NCBI GenBank assembly: GCA_963575745.1
Contig: CAUYUJ010018482.1
Coordinates: 765,928-829,927, forward strand
Length of the DNA: 64,000 nt
Source of the DNA: Prorocentrum cordatum
Taxonomy: Eukaryota > Sar > Dinophyceae > Prorocentrales > Prorocentraceae
Direction of reading: 5' to 3'
Positions 50,942-61,977 of this stretch are shown here, piece by piece. The translations under genes were made by a program, and so were the position numbers. Below the pieces are notes generated by a model. It searched no databases, was not told where the DNA came from, and was given only the letters and a program-made list of their open reading frames with translations. Position 1 is the first letter of the stretch; every line of letters begins with the position of its first letter.

Positions 50942-51097
50942 CTAAGTCGGGCCAGTCCCTCTACAGAAGGACTCTTCCAACATAGTTTAAAACGTGTCTG
51001 TGGACAATTTTTTTTAGTAACCATTTTTATGATTCTGTTGAGCATGAGGTATTTTTCGTCCCAAATCCGCATGTAGGGGGACACGCCCGACTTAAGA
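50942..51097. mobile_element. family C element
   Basis: TAAGTCGGGCCAGTCCCTCTAC to TGTAGGGGGACACGCCCGACTTA; inverted ends about 22 bp, interior T-rich. Flanking duplication not clear. Confidence 0.85.
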
Positions 51098-51303
51098 GTA
51101 GGGGGGTGGATAACATGGCGGGGGCCAGGAGATCTCCCCAGATTTCGTGGCTCCTCTTCTTATTTCACTACGTCCCTGCCCCCCCCCCCCGTGGGCCGCG
51201 CACATGCCGCGGGCCATGAATGTGCCCCCCCCTCTGGGACGCCCCCCCCTGGGACGCCCCCGACTCCTTGACTCCTTCGCGCCTTGACATCGGAGAACAA
51301 CAT

Positions 51304-51476
51304 TACATAAACACAACTTCTCGGAACCCCGCGCAGATATTTAGGATTGACGCTGGGTCCCCTGGACGGCGCCTCCGGCGCCGCCCTTGGCTCGCTCCGC
51401 GCGTCAGAGATGTGGGTTCCAGCGCCGATCCAAGAAGTCCGCGCGGGGCTCCGGAAGGTTGTGTTTACGTATGCCG
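51304..51476. mobile_element. family A element
   Basis: TTACATAAACACAACTTCTC to GTTGTGTTTACGTATGCC, 'cgcgcagatatttaggattgacgctgg' versus 'ccagcgccgatccaagaagtccgcgcg', core GGCGCCTCCGGCGCCGCC. Confidence 0.8.
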
Positions 51477-51736
51477 TTTTACCTTACGTCAACAGTCACG
51501 ACGCAAGGTCCGGGGCAATCTGCAGTTTCTTTTGGCCCTTGCTTCAGTATTTTGGGCTACAGGTGCTGGGAGGTCAAAATGAGCATTGGCACTGGTACAA
51601 CCTTGGGTATACTCTGGCCGTGCCCAGAGCAATCTGGCCCTGGAGGATGGGGTCAGGGAAGCGGGGTCTTGTTGAGGTCTACGTATGAAACAGAACATCT
51701 GGCTCCCCAGCATCACATGGAGTAAGGCGACGAGCG

Positions 51737-52905
51737 ATGTGTGCGACGCGGGGAGAAACAGGAGGAGGAGGAGGAGGAGTAGAAGGAGAAGGAGGATCTC
51801 GATCCACGGCGACACGCAGCTCAATTCACAAACTCGAAGAGGGCATCATCAATAGGTTTCTCGACCGTCAGAAATTGGTGCTGTTCTGGCACAGTATCAC
51901 GTCAGCGGACAGCCGTATTACCAAACGCATGCTGGGCCTCACCTCTGCGTGCTGCGACGAGGGCCTGGCACAGTTTCACGATGGTGGGCGAAGCAAATCT
52001 CACTCGCAATGTGGGCATCGTCGATACGTTCTCCGACTTCACGGCCGCCGAGCGGTCCCAGCCTTCTCAGGACCATCGCGGCAGACAGCGTTATCCCGCC
52101 GCCGCTCCGCTCTCCGAGGCTGCCAGGATGTTTTGCGACAGAGGCTTGGAATCTCGGATTGCCAAGCCATCCGACACGAGTACGCAACCTCTCTCCAACG
52201 GGGTAGAAGTTTTGAAACCTGGACTCCGAGGCCACACGGTGTGAGTTCAGAAGTTGTCAACCTTGTTGGTTCATCCGCGGTGGCATCGAATGACTTTGGG
52301 TTCCAGCGCTGTTACGCTTCCAATGCTCAGCTTCCTGTTGCGGCAACCACATGGGAAGGCACATGCCCCGAAGCGACCCAGAACCAGACTGAAGTTCAAG
52401 TTGTACGACAGTCGTTGAAACGAGGTTTTCTGGATCCCGAGTTCCCCCTCTACTTCAAGCGTCTCCCTATTACAAGGAGCGGCATAAGTATTTTGTTGTT
52501 GGTGTTGTTCATGTTGTTATTAGTTGGGCGGGCCGGGGCACAACCTACTTCATCTGCCTTCCTTTGTCATGTCTCCAGCTGCTTCTTCCGACTGGGCGGG
52601 TACGGGTACAACAGAACCAGTGAATGACATTGGTCTCAAGAAAAATGGAGGCACCACAGATTCGAATGGTTGTATCCCCGCAGCCCGCTTATCACGATTT
52701 GCTTGATGCATACAGCAAGTTCTGGGATGACGTCGACGACATTCCTCATACTCGATTGGGGTTTTACCACCAAGGTCTTTGCTTGATTCCATCAAACGTG
52801 GGGGTGATGGTGACCACGCAGCGATTGTGGCCCCGCAGAAAACCAGTCTCACGAAGGCTTGACTGGCGGAAATGGCATCAATATAAGCAGTGCCCATGTT
52901 GAGAC
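51737..52905 (+). other. possible decayed coding region
   Basis: Two overlapping plus frames look protein-like in succession: SIHKLEEGIINRFLDRQKL (from 51815), then after a shift near 51985 EANLTRNVGIVDTFSDFTAA to 52244. Separately, 52648-52902 reads VVSPQPAYHDLLDAYSKFW and LGFYHQGLCLIPSNVGVMV. No family recognised, and no splice structure could be established. Confidence 0.3.
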
Positions 52906-53458
52906 ATATGTGTTGCATTCCGCGCTTCGAAACTGGTACGATATGACCTGTCGATCGCGTGATGCACCATCCAAGTATATCCATCCCATTCTATATCATC
53001 ACCATGAGCATGCTATCAGCATCCTCATCCTCATCATCCTAATCATCATCAGAGAAGACCCATACGACACAATTGTCCACACGTTCGCCAGTTGCAACTA
53101 CGGAAGGGGCGGAGGTGCGAGAGACTGCGGTGGACGAGGGTACATTTATCATCAGCGAATTGTGTTCAGGCTTGCACCGGTTCACCTGTGGTCATTTGTG
53201 CCCACCTTGCCTATATCCACATCGAGGCAAAGGCCTTAGACAAAGGCTTAGGCCTTAGGCAAGGCTTAAATCCACCTTGTCCAGTACAGGGCTTAGGCAA
53301 AGGCCACACCTTCTCGTTGGGAGGGTCGGAAGGAGTGGGAGGGGAGATAGTAGCAGAGGAGAAGGAGACGAGACGGGAAGTTGTCAACGCAGCCTTCTAT
53401 AAACCATATGTGTTTGGACTCTCGGAGGGTATTTCTGAATTGGCCTTGCACCGACCTT

Positions 53459-53975
53459 CGGGCGGAGTGGTGTGGGCATGATGCGGTGGAGGTTGAGCAG
53501 CCCGCACTCATTAGGCAATGTGTAGCTGCACTTGGTGTTACCCTCGCTCGTCACACGACACCACCGAAGGCATCGTTGCATCGGCTTTTCCATCGACATT
53601 GCGCTGGGGAGTGAATTGTGAGCAGGATGCGTCGGCAAATGGGATTCGTCACGTGATGCGAATCTCAGGTGGAGGAGGAGGAGGAGGAGGAGGAGAATGA
53701 GGAGGAGGAGGAGGAGGAGGAGGAGGAAAGGGGGGATAGGAAGGGAGGGGAGGAGACTTCGCATCACGTGACGAATTCACTCTGCCTAATGTGGATAACA
53801 ATCAGGCGGAGTGGTTCGGATTCGATGCGGTTGAAGTGGAGCCGCCCAGACGAATCAGGGAGCCGCTGCACTTTGGTTACCGCACCTCGGCAAAGGGCAC
53901 AGCCAACCAAGAGCATCTTTGCATCGGCTCTTCCATCGAAGGTGCGTGGGGGAGCGGCCCGAGAGGAGCAGGAGG
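53459..53975 (+). repeat. duplicated coding-like unit flanking a hairpin element
   Basis: Copy 1 (53459-53615) reads AEWCGHDAVEVEQPALIRQC and ASLHRLFHRHCAGE. Copy 2 (53809-53965) reads AEWFGFDAVEVEPPRRIRE and, after a shift of frame, ASLHRLFHRRCVGE. The DNA copies align over about 155 bp. The hairpin element 53633-53787 lies between. Copy 1 ends in a stop directly after CAGE; copy 2 stays open to 54257. Confidence 0.6.
53633..53787. mobile_element. hairpin element with GGA array as loop
   Basis: Left arm ATTCGTCACGTGATGCGAA and the inverse TTCGCATCACGTGACGAAT, exact over 19 bp with partial pairing beyond. The loop is about 80 bp of GGA. CACGTG lies in each arm. Confidence 0.85.
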
Positions 53976-54482
53976 ATGAGGTTTATTATACCTTATCGTT
54001 GCGATCGTGATCTTGTATTACCTCGCCCTCGGGTAGGGACTGCTTCTGCGAGCGTTGCACAGCTGTTCGCACGCCGATTCATCAGCATCCTGTTCCCCAG
54101 TGGCGCGAGATCGACGGGAATCGTGGCATTGGTCCAAGATCGAGCTCGGGGCATCGTAACATGGGCCCTGCGCACATGTGGGCCGTCGGCAAGGGCCACA
54201 CTTGTTCGTGGGGACACTCGGGCCATGGCGCGAGGAGGTGACGGATGGCGGGGGTAACCTTCCTTGTGCCAGCTCTGTCAGGGCATCTTGGCTAGGCTCC
54301 CTTGTGAGCCTCTCTTTGGTCCACTTCGTTCTGTCTATCTCCTCACTGTTCGGCACTTTGTTAGCACCACGTCCTTGTGAGCTGCACGTGATGGCCTTAC
54401 GGACTTGTTCCCCTGCTGGCCCCAAAGAGTCATGTTGCACGACGCTGCGAGCCCCGCTCACAGTCCGACGAACGTAAAAAAT
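53976..54482. other. no confident gene
   Basis: Plus frame to 54257 continues from the duplicated unit; a minus frame 54018-54461 (SEEIDRTKWTKERLTREPSQ) competes. Neither shows a domain. Confidence 0.35.
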
Positions 54483-54605
54483 GGAAGAGGATGATGATGC
54501 TGATGATGATGATGATGATGAGGAGGAGGAGGAGGAGGAGGAGCAGGAGAAGGAGGAGGAGTAGGAGAAGGATGAGGAGGAGGAGGAGGAGGAGGAGGAG
54601 GAGGG
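54483..54605 (+). repeat. GAT/GGA array
   Basis: GATGATGATG at left grading into GGAGGAGGA. 54606-55299 has GA runs (54770-54795, 54945-54970) and no recognised gene. Confidence 0.9.
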
Positions 54606-55299
54606 GGAACCTCTTGGGATCCACGCCGTGAAGGGATCTCGACCTCTGCCCTGGGGAGGGGCAGGCAGGCAGCGGGGCAGCCGCGGCAGGCCCCTCTGAG
54701 AGGGGGGGATGGGCGGGTGAAGGGGGAACGGTCGGACAGAGGTGTAAGGTCGAGGTCGGCTCGGGGCGAGGAAGAGAGAGAGAGAGGAGGTTTATTTCTG
54801 GTCCCTGGTCCTCCCTGCTCTCCTCGGGGTCGGGTTCCCGGGGCCGCTGTTCGAGTGCCCGCACGGCCCGTGTGGGCCGCTGCGGCGCGCTCCGCGCCCG
54901 CGGGGCGCGCGACAAGACGCTGTGTAGCGAGAAACGTCAGAAACGTCAGAGAGAGAGGGAGAGAGAGAGGCGGAGTGCAAGCGAACGCACACGAGCACGA
55001 ACAGCAGCCTCAGAGGGCATCGCAGTACCGAGTGGCGGTCGCGTGCCAGGCTGCGATGGGTTGCACTGAACATTGCGCAAGGAACCCCTCACCCCCCGCT
55101 ACCCCAATGTTTTTCGTGCCTGCTGGATGTTCTTGTGCACCCTGGCGAGGGTATCCTTGGACGTGTTGTGTGTTTGGGCCGGCGGAGGGTCTCGTGTTCT
55201 TGATGGCTATTCTTCTGTCCTATGTTCGACCGTGGCGGGGAGGATCGGCGGGGAGGACGGTGAAAGGAACGGGGTCGGTGGCGAGCGAGGGGGAGGTAA

Positions 55300-55425
55300 A
55301 CAGGAGAAAGTCCTCCCAGAAGGCGGCGGCCTTCTGAGAGGTCTTCTGTGTCTTCGGGGGAGGCTTCGAGCAGTTGTCAGCAGGCCGGGGGGGACTTCCG
55401 AGCCTTCTGGGACGGCCCGCCCTCT
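55300..55425. repeat. family G repeat
   Basis: 'Gtcctcccagaaggcggcggccttctgagag', 'gtcttctgtgtcttcggg', GGCCGGGGGGGACTTCCGAGCC. Related to 5390-5520. A GGA array follows at 55484-55539. Confidence 0.6.
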
Positions 55426-55698
55426 TTACTTTCCCCCCCTGTCTCGCCGCCGAGAAAGGGGGGGAGGGATGGATAGGGGGAGGGGGGTGAGGAGGAGGAG
55501 GAGGAGGAGGAGGAGGAGGAGGAGGAGGAGGAGGAGGAGTGCGTCCTGCCACGGGGTGCGTCCTGGCAGTGGCGCCTCGCCGCGGGCGCGGCCCGCGGGT
55601 GCCCAGGTCGCCCCGAGCGGCCGTCGGAGAGCCGAGGTATAAGCCCGAAGACGAAGGGGCACGTCAGCGGGTGGGGGGAGCTCGAAGACGAAGGTCAG

Positions 55699-55925
55699 AG
55701 CCCCGAATCATCAGGGGTAACTCGGGTCAGGGATAACTCGGGTTCGTTTTGTTCGGGAATCCGAACCCGAGTTACCCCGGACCCGAGTTACCCCGGATAA
55801 CTCGGGCGTCCAGAGCCCCGAATCATCAGGGGTAACTCGGGTCAGGGCTAACTCGGGTTCGTTTTTTGGGAATCCAAACCCGAGTTACCCCGGACCCGAG
55901 TTACCCTGGATAACTCGGGCGCCCA
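55699..55925 (+). repeat. 115-bp tandem duplication of a foldback unit
   Basis: Units 55699-55813 and 55814-55925, about 95 % identical. Within each, GGGTAACTCGGGT/AACTCGGGTTCG pairs with CGAACCCGAGTT/ACCCGAGTTACCCC, so every unit is a hairpin with repeated ACTCGGG words. Confidence 0.9.
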
Positions 55926-55984
55926 ACGAAGGGAGGACGACAGCTGCACGAGGCCTTCCGAGAAGGGCCTTGCCCTCGAGGATC

Positions 55985-56210
55985 GAAGGAGCTGTCGTCT
56001 CTTCCTCGGCAGGAGGCGGAAGGTCGGCGGGAGTAAAGCGAGGCTGGCGCGGGAGGGCGGCGGAAAAGGTGGCGGAAGTCCAATGAGGCAGCCTCCGCCG
56101 GCGGGAGCCGGCGGAAGTGCGGTGGAAGGCGGCGGAAGTGATACCTGCGCCCCCCGAGAGACGAAAACTTTTCGGGGTGCAGGGTTTCCGGAGTCGGCCA
56201 CGCAAGCATC
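55985..56210. repeat. family L repeat
   Basis: 'Gtctcttcctcggcaggaggcggaag', GGCGGAAG units, CCTCCGCCGGCGGGAGCCGG, 'gggtgcagggtttccggagtcggccac'. See 43125-43310. Confidence 0.65.
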
Positions 56211-56217
56211 GCCGTGC

Positions 56218-56547
56218 GGAGGTCCGCGCGGGCTTCTCGGAGATCGGCGCCGGACGCCCCCCCGGCGGCGCCTCCGGCGCCGCCCCTCTGTCAGGAGGAC
56301 AAGAAACACACAGACACAATTAATCCTCGATCCCCCAGAAAATATGGGAAAATGTGGGAAGTGGTGGGGAATACAAAAACCCAGAACATATAGGAAAATA
56401 TGGGGAATATTTTTATTTGTGTGTATTTATTTGTGTGTCCCAGGGCCCCCTCACTCTGGCGCGCTCCACGCGCCAGGGAGGGGGCTCCAGCGCCGAGCCA
56501 AGAGGTCCGCGCGGAGATCCGAAACGTTATGCTTCTGTTGATGTAGC
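56218..56547. mobile_element. family A element split by a family B element
   Basis: Left part to about 56290 ends in GGCGCCTCCGGCGCCGCCCC; family B then occupies about 56294-56452; the right part resumes with CTGGCGCGCTCCACGCGCC and 'ccagcgccgagccaagaggtccgcgcgg...gttatgc'. CTCTG occurs at both junctions ('cccCTCTGtcagg', 'caCTCTGgcgcg'), a possible 5-bp duplication. Confidence 0.85.
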
Positions 56548-56554
56548 GCGTGCC

Positions 56555-56715
56555 CCCTCGAGGTCTTCCAGTCCTCCAAGTGGGGAAAGCATCGGCGATG
56601 TGGAGTCCGATTTCTTCACCCCCACGTCGCGATGCATCGTCGACGTCGCCAAGGAATGACCGACGCACTGGCGATGCATCGGGAATGCGGCGCGATCCTC
56701 CGCTCCCATCTGCTC
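56555..56715. mobile_element. family F element, diverged
   Basis: 'Cctcgaggtcttccagtcctccaagtgggg' replaces the left repeat; GATGCATCG and 'gcggcgcgatcctccgctcccatctgctcagg' identify the rest. A GGA array follows at 56836-56884. Confidence 0.6.
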
Positions 56716-57012
56716 AGGGCCCTTTCCTCCATGAATCGGCGCCTATTGGCGTCCGGACGACTAGCTGCTGATTCGCCAGTCCCCTCTTTACTACATTTCC
56801 CTCCTCTTCCGTCCGCCCCGAGAAGAGGCAAGCAGGGAGGAGGAGGAGGAGGAGGAGGAGGAGGAGGAGGAGGAGGACAAGGAGCATGAGGGGGGCCTGG
56901 ACACTTCTTGTTTCTCCTCGCATCTCCTGCGCCACGTGGTCTGCAATGAGGTGATCATGTCACTTACGGTCAGGAGCTTTGGATAGCGTGGCGCTCCGTC
57001 GGTTCTTTCCCG

Positions 57013-57140
57013 CCACGCTTCGGCGCGACACGCTATCCACTTCCCAGTCCCCAGGCTTCAGCGGCCCGAGCTTTTCGAGGCCTCCCGCCCCGCGAAGCGG
57101 AGCGACATGCTTGCAGGGCATAGCGTGTCGCTAGGGCCAG
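57013..57140. repeat. family R repeat
   Basis: TTCGGCGCGACACGCTATCC to GGGCATAGCGTGTCGC; CGACACGCTAT and ATAGCGTGTCG are inverted. See 19735-19870. Confidence 0.7.
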
Positions 57141-57231
57141 GAGTTCTCGACCGTCATGTGACTGGATTGCGCGCTCTCTGAGCTTTTTGCAAGGGGCGCT
57201 CAAACTCGGCGGCGAGTCTTGGGGAGAAATG

Positions 57232-57385
57232 AGAAGGGGCGGGCCTTTTCAGAAGGCTGCGGTTCTCAGAAGGCTCGGAAGTCCCCTGGCCTTCTGAGAA
57301 GTTGTTTCCGCCTTCCCCGAAGACAGGACATTTCTCAGAAGGCCGGAGAACTTCTGAGAAGCCCCGCCGCACTCTGAGAGGATTT
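57232..57385. repeat. family G repeat, inverted relative to 5.4 kb
   Basis: 'Tttcagaaggctgcggttctcagaaggctcggaagtccc' and 'cttctgagaagccccgccgc' are the reverse complements of blocks at 5400-5530. 57386-57808 is GC-rich with no supported gene. Confidence 0.6.
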
Positions 57386-57808
57386 CCCCGTTCACTTCCC
57401 CACCGCCGTTCGCCGCCGACAAACGCTGCGCGCTCTGTCGCGCAGAGCCTGGCCGGCGTAGAACGACGCCCTGAGGGCGCGGGGGAATGAGGCGCGGGGT
57501 AGCGGGGTGGCGGCTGGCGGGGGGCCCCACGAGCACTGGAGTGCGGCCGTGGCAGGCCCGGCGTGCGACAGGATCGCGCTCGGCCGCGTCCCTGGGATCG
57601 CGACGGCGGCGCTGGCGATTTCCGGGTTCACGCCGCTGCGGAGGCCAGCGGGCGGCGTCTGGCCCACTGCGGCGCCGAACGTCTTGCACTGGCTGGTGGG
57701 GGCGCGCGCTGCTGCAGCCGCGAGAGGAGAACCTCGCGGCGAGCCTGGGCAGGTGCCACTTCGCCACCGGCACGGCGGCTGGCACGGAGATGCTGGCACA
57801 CACTGCGC

Positions 57809-57970
57809 AAGGGCTCCCACGAGGGCGCGAAGTTATTCGCGCTTCGCGCTTCGCGGTCCTCGTTCCTTCTCCCCCTCCTCCTCGTCCTCCTATTCTCCCT
57901 TTGGGGGGGCGGCGCGAGGGCGCGAAGTTATTCGCGCTTCGCGGAGCGCGAAGCGCGAAGTTGGGAGCCC
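57809..57970. mobile_element. family H element
   Basis: GGGCTCCCACGAGGGCGCGAAG to AAGTTGGGAGCCC; outer 8-bp inverted ends and duplicated GGGCGCGAAGTTATTCGCGC. Confidence 0.75.
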
Positions 57971-58204
57971 TAGCTGCGCGGGCGTTGGCCGAGTCCCGCT
58001 CACACCCAATTGCTGTCCGGGGCCCTGGGCGCGAAGAACGCTCCCGGCTCTGCGGACCAGGCCGCCTGCCCCTCGCCGAGTGGGAGGACGCGGGCCGTCC
58101 GTCCTCCCCCCCCGTTGCCTTTGCGGAACTGCCCTGCCGGCGCACTGCTCAGCATTTGCACTGGGACGTCCCCAAGGGCTTGTCGACTTTTCGCCGATCG
58201 ACTT

Positions 58205-58325
58205 GTGAGAATCGAGCCAGATAAACCCAGGTAAATGTAGAGAAATCGAGGTAGATCCAGGTCAATCCAGGTAAATCTAGATAAATCTGGGTAAATCCAG
58301 GTAAATCCAGAGATCTCCAGGGAAA
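58205..58325 (+). repeat. ~12-bp AAATCCAGGT tandem repeat
   Basis: About ten units of (G)TAAATC(C/T)AG(G/A) with drift (AGATAAATCTGG). Confidence 0.85.
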
Positions 58326-58381
58326 GTTCGAGCACTTCGCGGCCGCTCCAGCGCGAGTCGAAGGACGGCAGAAGTCGTTAA

Positions 58382-58560
58382 GCCTTTAACGAGGACGGCC
58401 GCGGCCGCTGCAGGCGCCTTACAGCCACGAGCGGCGTCGACCAGGGAGACCCACTGGCGCCGCTACTCTACGCATGGTGGGTGAGGCTGCAGCTGGGCCA
58501 GCTGGGAGAGAAACTGGGAGCAACGGCGGGGCGCGCGCGGCTGCGGGCGTGGAGGCCGCG
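58382..58560 (+). pseudogene. LINE reverse transcriptase fragment (motif B)
   Basis: Frame 2 after a TAA at 58379-58381 reads AFNEDGRGRCRRLTATSGVD, overlapping TSGVDQGDPLAPLLYA, the QGDPL.P.LYA motif B of RTs, then WWVRLQLGQLGEKLG. Motifs A and C are not present nearby, so this is a small dead piece. Confidence 0.6.
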
Positions 58561-58919
58561 AGTAGTTGGCTGTCCAGGTTTTATTCGGTCGGCTTCGACT
58601 GGGAAGCGATTTTGGCGCCGCTCCGTCAGCTCATTTGTTTTGCTATTGGTTTGGGCGGATCGCGTGGTTTGGTGGTTTGATCTTGCGTGGCGGGGCCGTG
58701 CAGTGGGCGCTCTCTGTGTTGTTGTCATTGCGGACTGCTCTGTTCAATGGAATCAGTTGGCATGGCGCCACCACGCATCGAAAGGGCTCGGCCCAAACGA
58801 TATCATACGTCCTGTGAGGGCTCTCAAAAGGGCCTCTTGGAACTCTGTGGGAGGGACTCAGAAGCCCTCGGGGGGGGGCTCCGAGCGCTCGAACCCCGCC
58901 TGCCCAAGAGACCCAGTTA

Positions 58920-59355
58920 CCCAAACATCGACGAAACATGTACGAAACATCTGCGAAGCATCTACGAAACATCTACGAATCATCTACGAAACATCTACGC
59001 ACGCAAAAGCATCTACGAAACATCTACGAAACATCTCCGGTGCATTTCCGAGGGGTCGAAAACGACGCGGTCGCATCTGCTGCAACCGTGGTCGCGCGAG
59101 CCCGATTCCGTTCACGGGCCGAACCTCGTCTGAAGTGCTGTAAATTACAACGCTGTCAATTACAATGCACAAGCGAGGTGGTCCCGCGAGCCCGAATCCG
59201 CTCGCGGGGGGAACTTCGCCGGCAAAACATCTACACACATCTACGAAACATCCACGAAACATCTTCGCCCCAAAAAAACATCTACGAAACATCTACGAAA
59301 CATCTACGAAACACATACGAAACATCTACGCACGCAAAAAACATCTACGAAACAT
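58920..59355 (+). repeat. CATCTACGAAA minisatellite in two blocks
   Basis: 12-bp units ACGAAACATCT at 58925-59035 and 59228-59355, with ACGCACGCAAAA variants in both. The ~190 bp between contain two diverged copies of 'gcgagcccgattccg.tc.cgggcc.aac.tcg' (59095, 59190). Confidence 0.9.
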
Positions 59356-60041
59356 CTCCGCCCCGTTCCCGCGGGTAAGCCACGTCCCATGGGCTCGTCG
59401 CCATGGCTGGATTCCTGAGTGCGACTACGGGTCGGCGCTGGCGGTCCGTGATCACCGGCATCGGGGGCTTGGAGCCGCGCGCGGGGGGGGCGGGGTCGAT
59501 GTGGGGGGCTAATCAATTGGCATGGCTTTGTGCGCGGTGTTTCCGCGGGGCGTCGCGGGCGTCGCAGCGCTGGCCGCTGCGTCGGGCGATTCTTCCATGA
59601 GCGGGCCGAGCGCAGCATTCGAAGCAAGACGCAACTCAAGACAGGCATCATACTGGGCAGAGTGTCCTGGAGTGCGTCAGAGCGTCGGCCAGGGCCCCCT
59701 GGGCTGGTTTTGGGGCGGTCGTGTCGATTATTCTTTGGACAGTCTTCCCCAGGCCATAAAGTCGCGGCCTCTACAGCTGCGGGTTGACAATGTCCGCGAG
59801 TTGGCCGAGCTTGACGGCGCAACTGTGGTCGTCCCCGCGGCGCTTGCGGCCCAGGTTGTTGTCCTCCGCCCAGCGCCCTCGGCGAGCTCGGCCTCGCGGT
59901 AGAGCCTACGGTGGTCCGCGTGGGCGGCTTGACCGGACGGCCTGGAAGACTACTGCGCCGCTTAGTCTGCACTAAGTAGTGACTTGGCCTACGGCTAGGA
60001 GCTTGGATCGCGCGTCGCTCCGCTGGCGCTGGCTCACCATT
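59356..60041. other. no confident gene
   Basis: Plus frame 59522-59902 ends with QLRVDNVRELAELDGATVVV; a long minus frame overlaps. No domain recognised. Confidence 0.3.
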
Positions 60042-60196
60042 CCTCGGCGCGACACGCTTTCCTTTTCCTGGGTTTTCCCCGGCCTCTTCATTTCCAAGCG
60101 TCAACGTTCCGTGCTTTTCTGAGCTTCTCGCCCCGCGAATTCGCGGAACGATATGGGATCTTTTTGCAAGCGCAATGTCTCGCCAGGGCCGCCGCC
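60042..60196. repeat. family R repeat
   Basis: 'Tcggcgcgacacgctttcc', 'caagcgtcaacgttccgtgcttttctgagc', 'caatgtctcgccagggcc'. More diverged than the other two. Confidence 0.6.
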
Positions 60197-61002
60197 GCCG
60201 ATCACGGCGATGGAGGTAAGATTCGGGCCTCATTGGTGGCCAGGAGTTTACCACCGACGCCGAAATCCACTATTATATTTTTCCAGGGGGGGGCGCCCCC
60301 TGCGATGGTTTCGGGGCCCATGTCCAAGCCTTTCATGTTCGGCTAAGCGTAAGAGTGGCACGTCGCCGGAGTGAGCTTTCGCACGGGCGCGCGGAACCCC
60401 CCGATGGCAGAATGCGATCAAACAGCGAGTAGCGCGCTCGGGTTTGGCCCCTCGCGCCCCGAGAAAGCCGCGCGCCAGAGACCTTCCCTGCCCAGGGTCG
60501 CTCCTGTGCGCCGGAGGCGTGCGTGTTTCCCCCGTCGAGGACCATCGCGGAGCATCCTGGGCCACCCTGCGAACAAAAAGCAGGCGCACGAGACCGAACA
60601 AAGCCTCGGGGGATCGACGTCCGAGCGATGTCAAGAACATGCGGGCCCCCGCCGGCCGCGCGGCGGCCCCGTACCCAGACCGCCCGATAGCGGCGCCGAT
60701 AGCGGCTTCGCCCGATCACAGCGGCCGGATCACAGCGATCGGCCCGTGATCGTTATGATCGCTGCGGTGGTCGCCCAGTGCTCGTCGCCGTGATCCTAAG
60801 CGTGATCCGATCGCTGGATCGGATCTGTGTGTGACGCTCCCGGGCTGCTCTGAATGGGTCCGGTTCCGCTCGGTCCCCTCCCATGGCCGGCGTCTTGTCG
60901 TCGATCTCTCCTCCCTCCTGCATGGTGGTTGAGTGCGCCGAATGTCGCCCCGTTTCGCTTTACTCGCCAGCGCAGTCCTTTTGCCTAGCCGCCGACGGAA
61001 AA
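60197..61002. other. no recognisable gene
   Basis: 60700-60835 is dense in GATCG/CGATC words that pair with each other. No domain-bearing frame. Confidence 0.45.
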
Positions 61003-61024
61003 AGTGTGTGCGTGTGTGTGTGCG

Positions 61025-61076
<52 letters not shown>
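61003..61076 (+). repeat. GT dinucleotide run
   Basis: About 35 GT units with a few GC interruptions near the left end. Confidence 0.95.
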
Positions 61077-61077
<1 letters not shown>

Positions 61078-61139
61078 TCGCCCGGCGATCGGCCAGACAC
61101 GAAGCCCCGTGCCCAGGCCGCCTGCCCCGTGGAGGCCGG

Positions 61140-61720
61140 AGCCTGGAGTACGCCTCCCTCGCCGGCGCCGCCGTCGGGGCGGTCGCCCTGCGCCGCGGGG
61201 CGCGGTAGCGGCCGCCAGCGTGGGGAGTTGCCGGGCGGCTCCCGAGGCCCACAGGTCCTCCTCCTCCCTCTCTGGCTAAGAACTCAAATCCCCGAACTTC
61301 CGATGATGCTCATGACTCTGCTCATGAGGGGGGACAAACACAGACACGGTGGATCGTCGATTCCATAGAAAGGACACGATAGTATGGGAAGTTGAGGGGA
61401 AGACGAACATCGAGGACATCTGGGGAATCCTTGGACGCGTGTCTATCTGTGTGCGTGCCCCTGGGCGCCTCTGAGAGAAGACTTTAAATCCCCTGACCTT
61501 CGATGGTGCTCGTGACTTTCCTATGGCGGCTGGATGCCCCGATCATCCGCCCCCCCCGAGTTCTTCGGGCAGCGGTGTCGGTCGCACCAGATTCCGGTCG
61601 CGGCCAGAGGGGTTCGAGTCCTCGGTACCTCGCCAGCGCCGCCGTCGGGGCGGTCGCCCTGCATTGCGGGGCGCGGACGCGGCCACCACCGCGGGAGGCC
61701 GCCCTGCGGCTAGCTCGTAG
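61140..61720. repeat. duplicated unit separated by a divergent family B element
   Basis: GCCGCCGTCGGGGCGGTCGC and 'gcggggcgcgg' occur at 61168-61208 and 61638-61680. A ~37-bp stretch 'aaatccccgaacttccgatgatgctcatgact' (61282) recurs at 61488 ('aaatcccctgaccttcgatggtgctcgtgact'), bracketing the B-like element 61308-61466 (ACAAACACAGACACGG...GTGTCTATCTGTGTG). Confidence 0.65.
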
Positions 61721-61737
61721 GCAGGGCTCGTTCGGAC

Positions 61738-61950
61738 TCCTCCGACTCGATTCGGTTCGACTTCGGTCGCGTCCGATTCCGATTTTGTGTGTCGGCGTCG
61801 GATTCCGATCTGGGCTTCGGTTTCGCGATGGAGGCTTTGCTAGCCTGCCGATTTCCGCCGATTCGGGACCTGGCTGCCGGTTTCCGCCGATCCGGTTCAT
61901 TTCGATTGCCGATTCGATTGGTCGATTCGATTCTGGGCTCTCCTGGTAGG
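61738..61950. repeat. family U repeat
   Basis: 'Gattcggttcgacttcgg', GTCCGATTCCGATT, 'tctgggcttcgg', TGGAGGC, CTGCCGATTTCC, GATTCTGGGCTCTCCT. See 18515-18745. Confidence 0.7.
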
Positions 61951-61977
61951 TCACGGAAGCTTGCATTGAATCCTTAT

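Noticed and set aside
58920-59355. Regular 12-bp repeats as a CRISPR array
   Set aside because: Units are contiguous, without unique spacers, and the DNA is eukaryotic.
61600-61640. tRNA T-arm-like GAGGGGTTCGAGTCCTC
   Set aside because: No D-arm, anticodon arm or matching acceptor stem could be found upstream.
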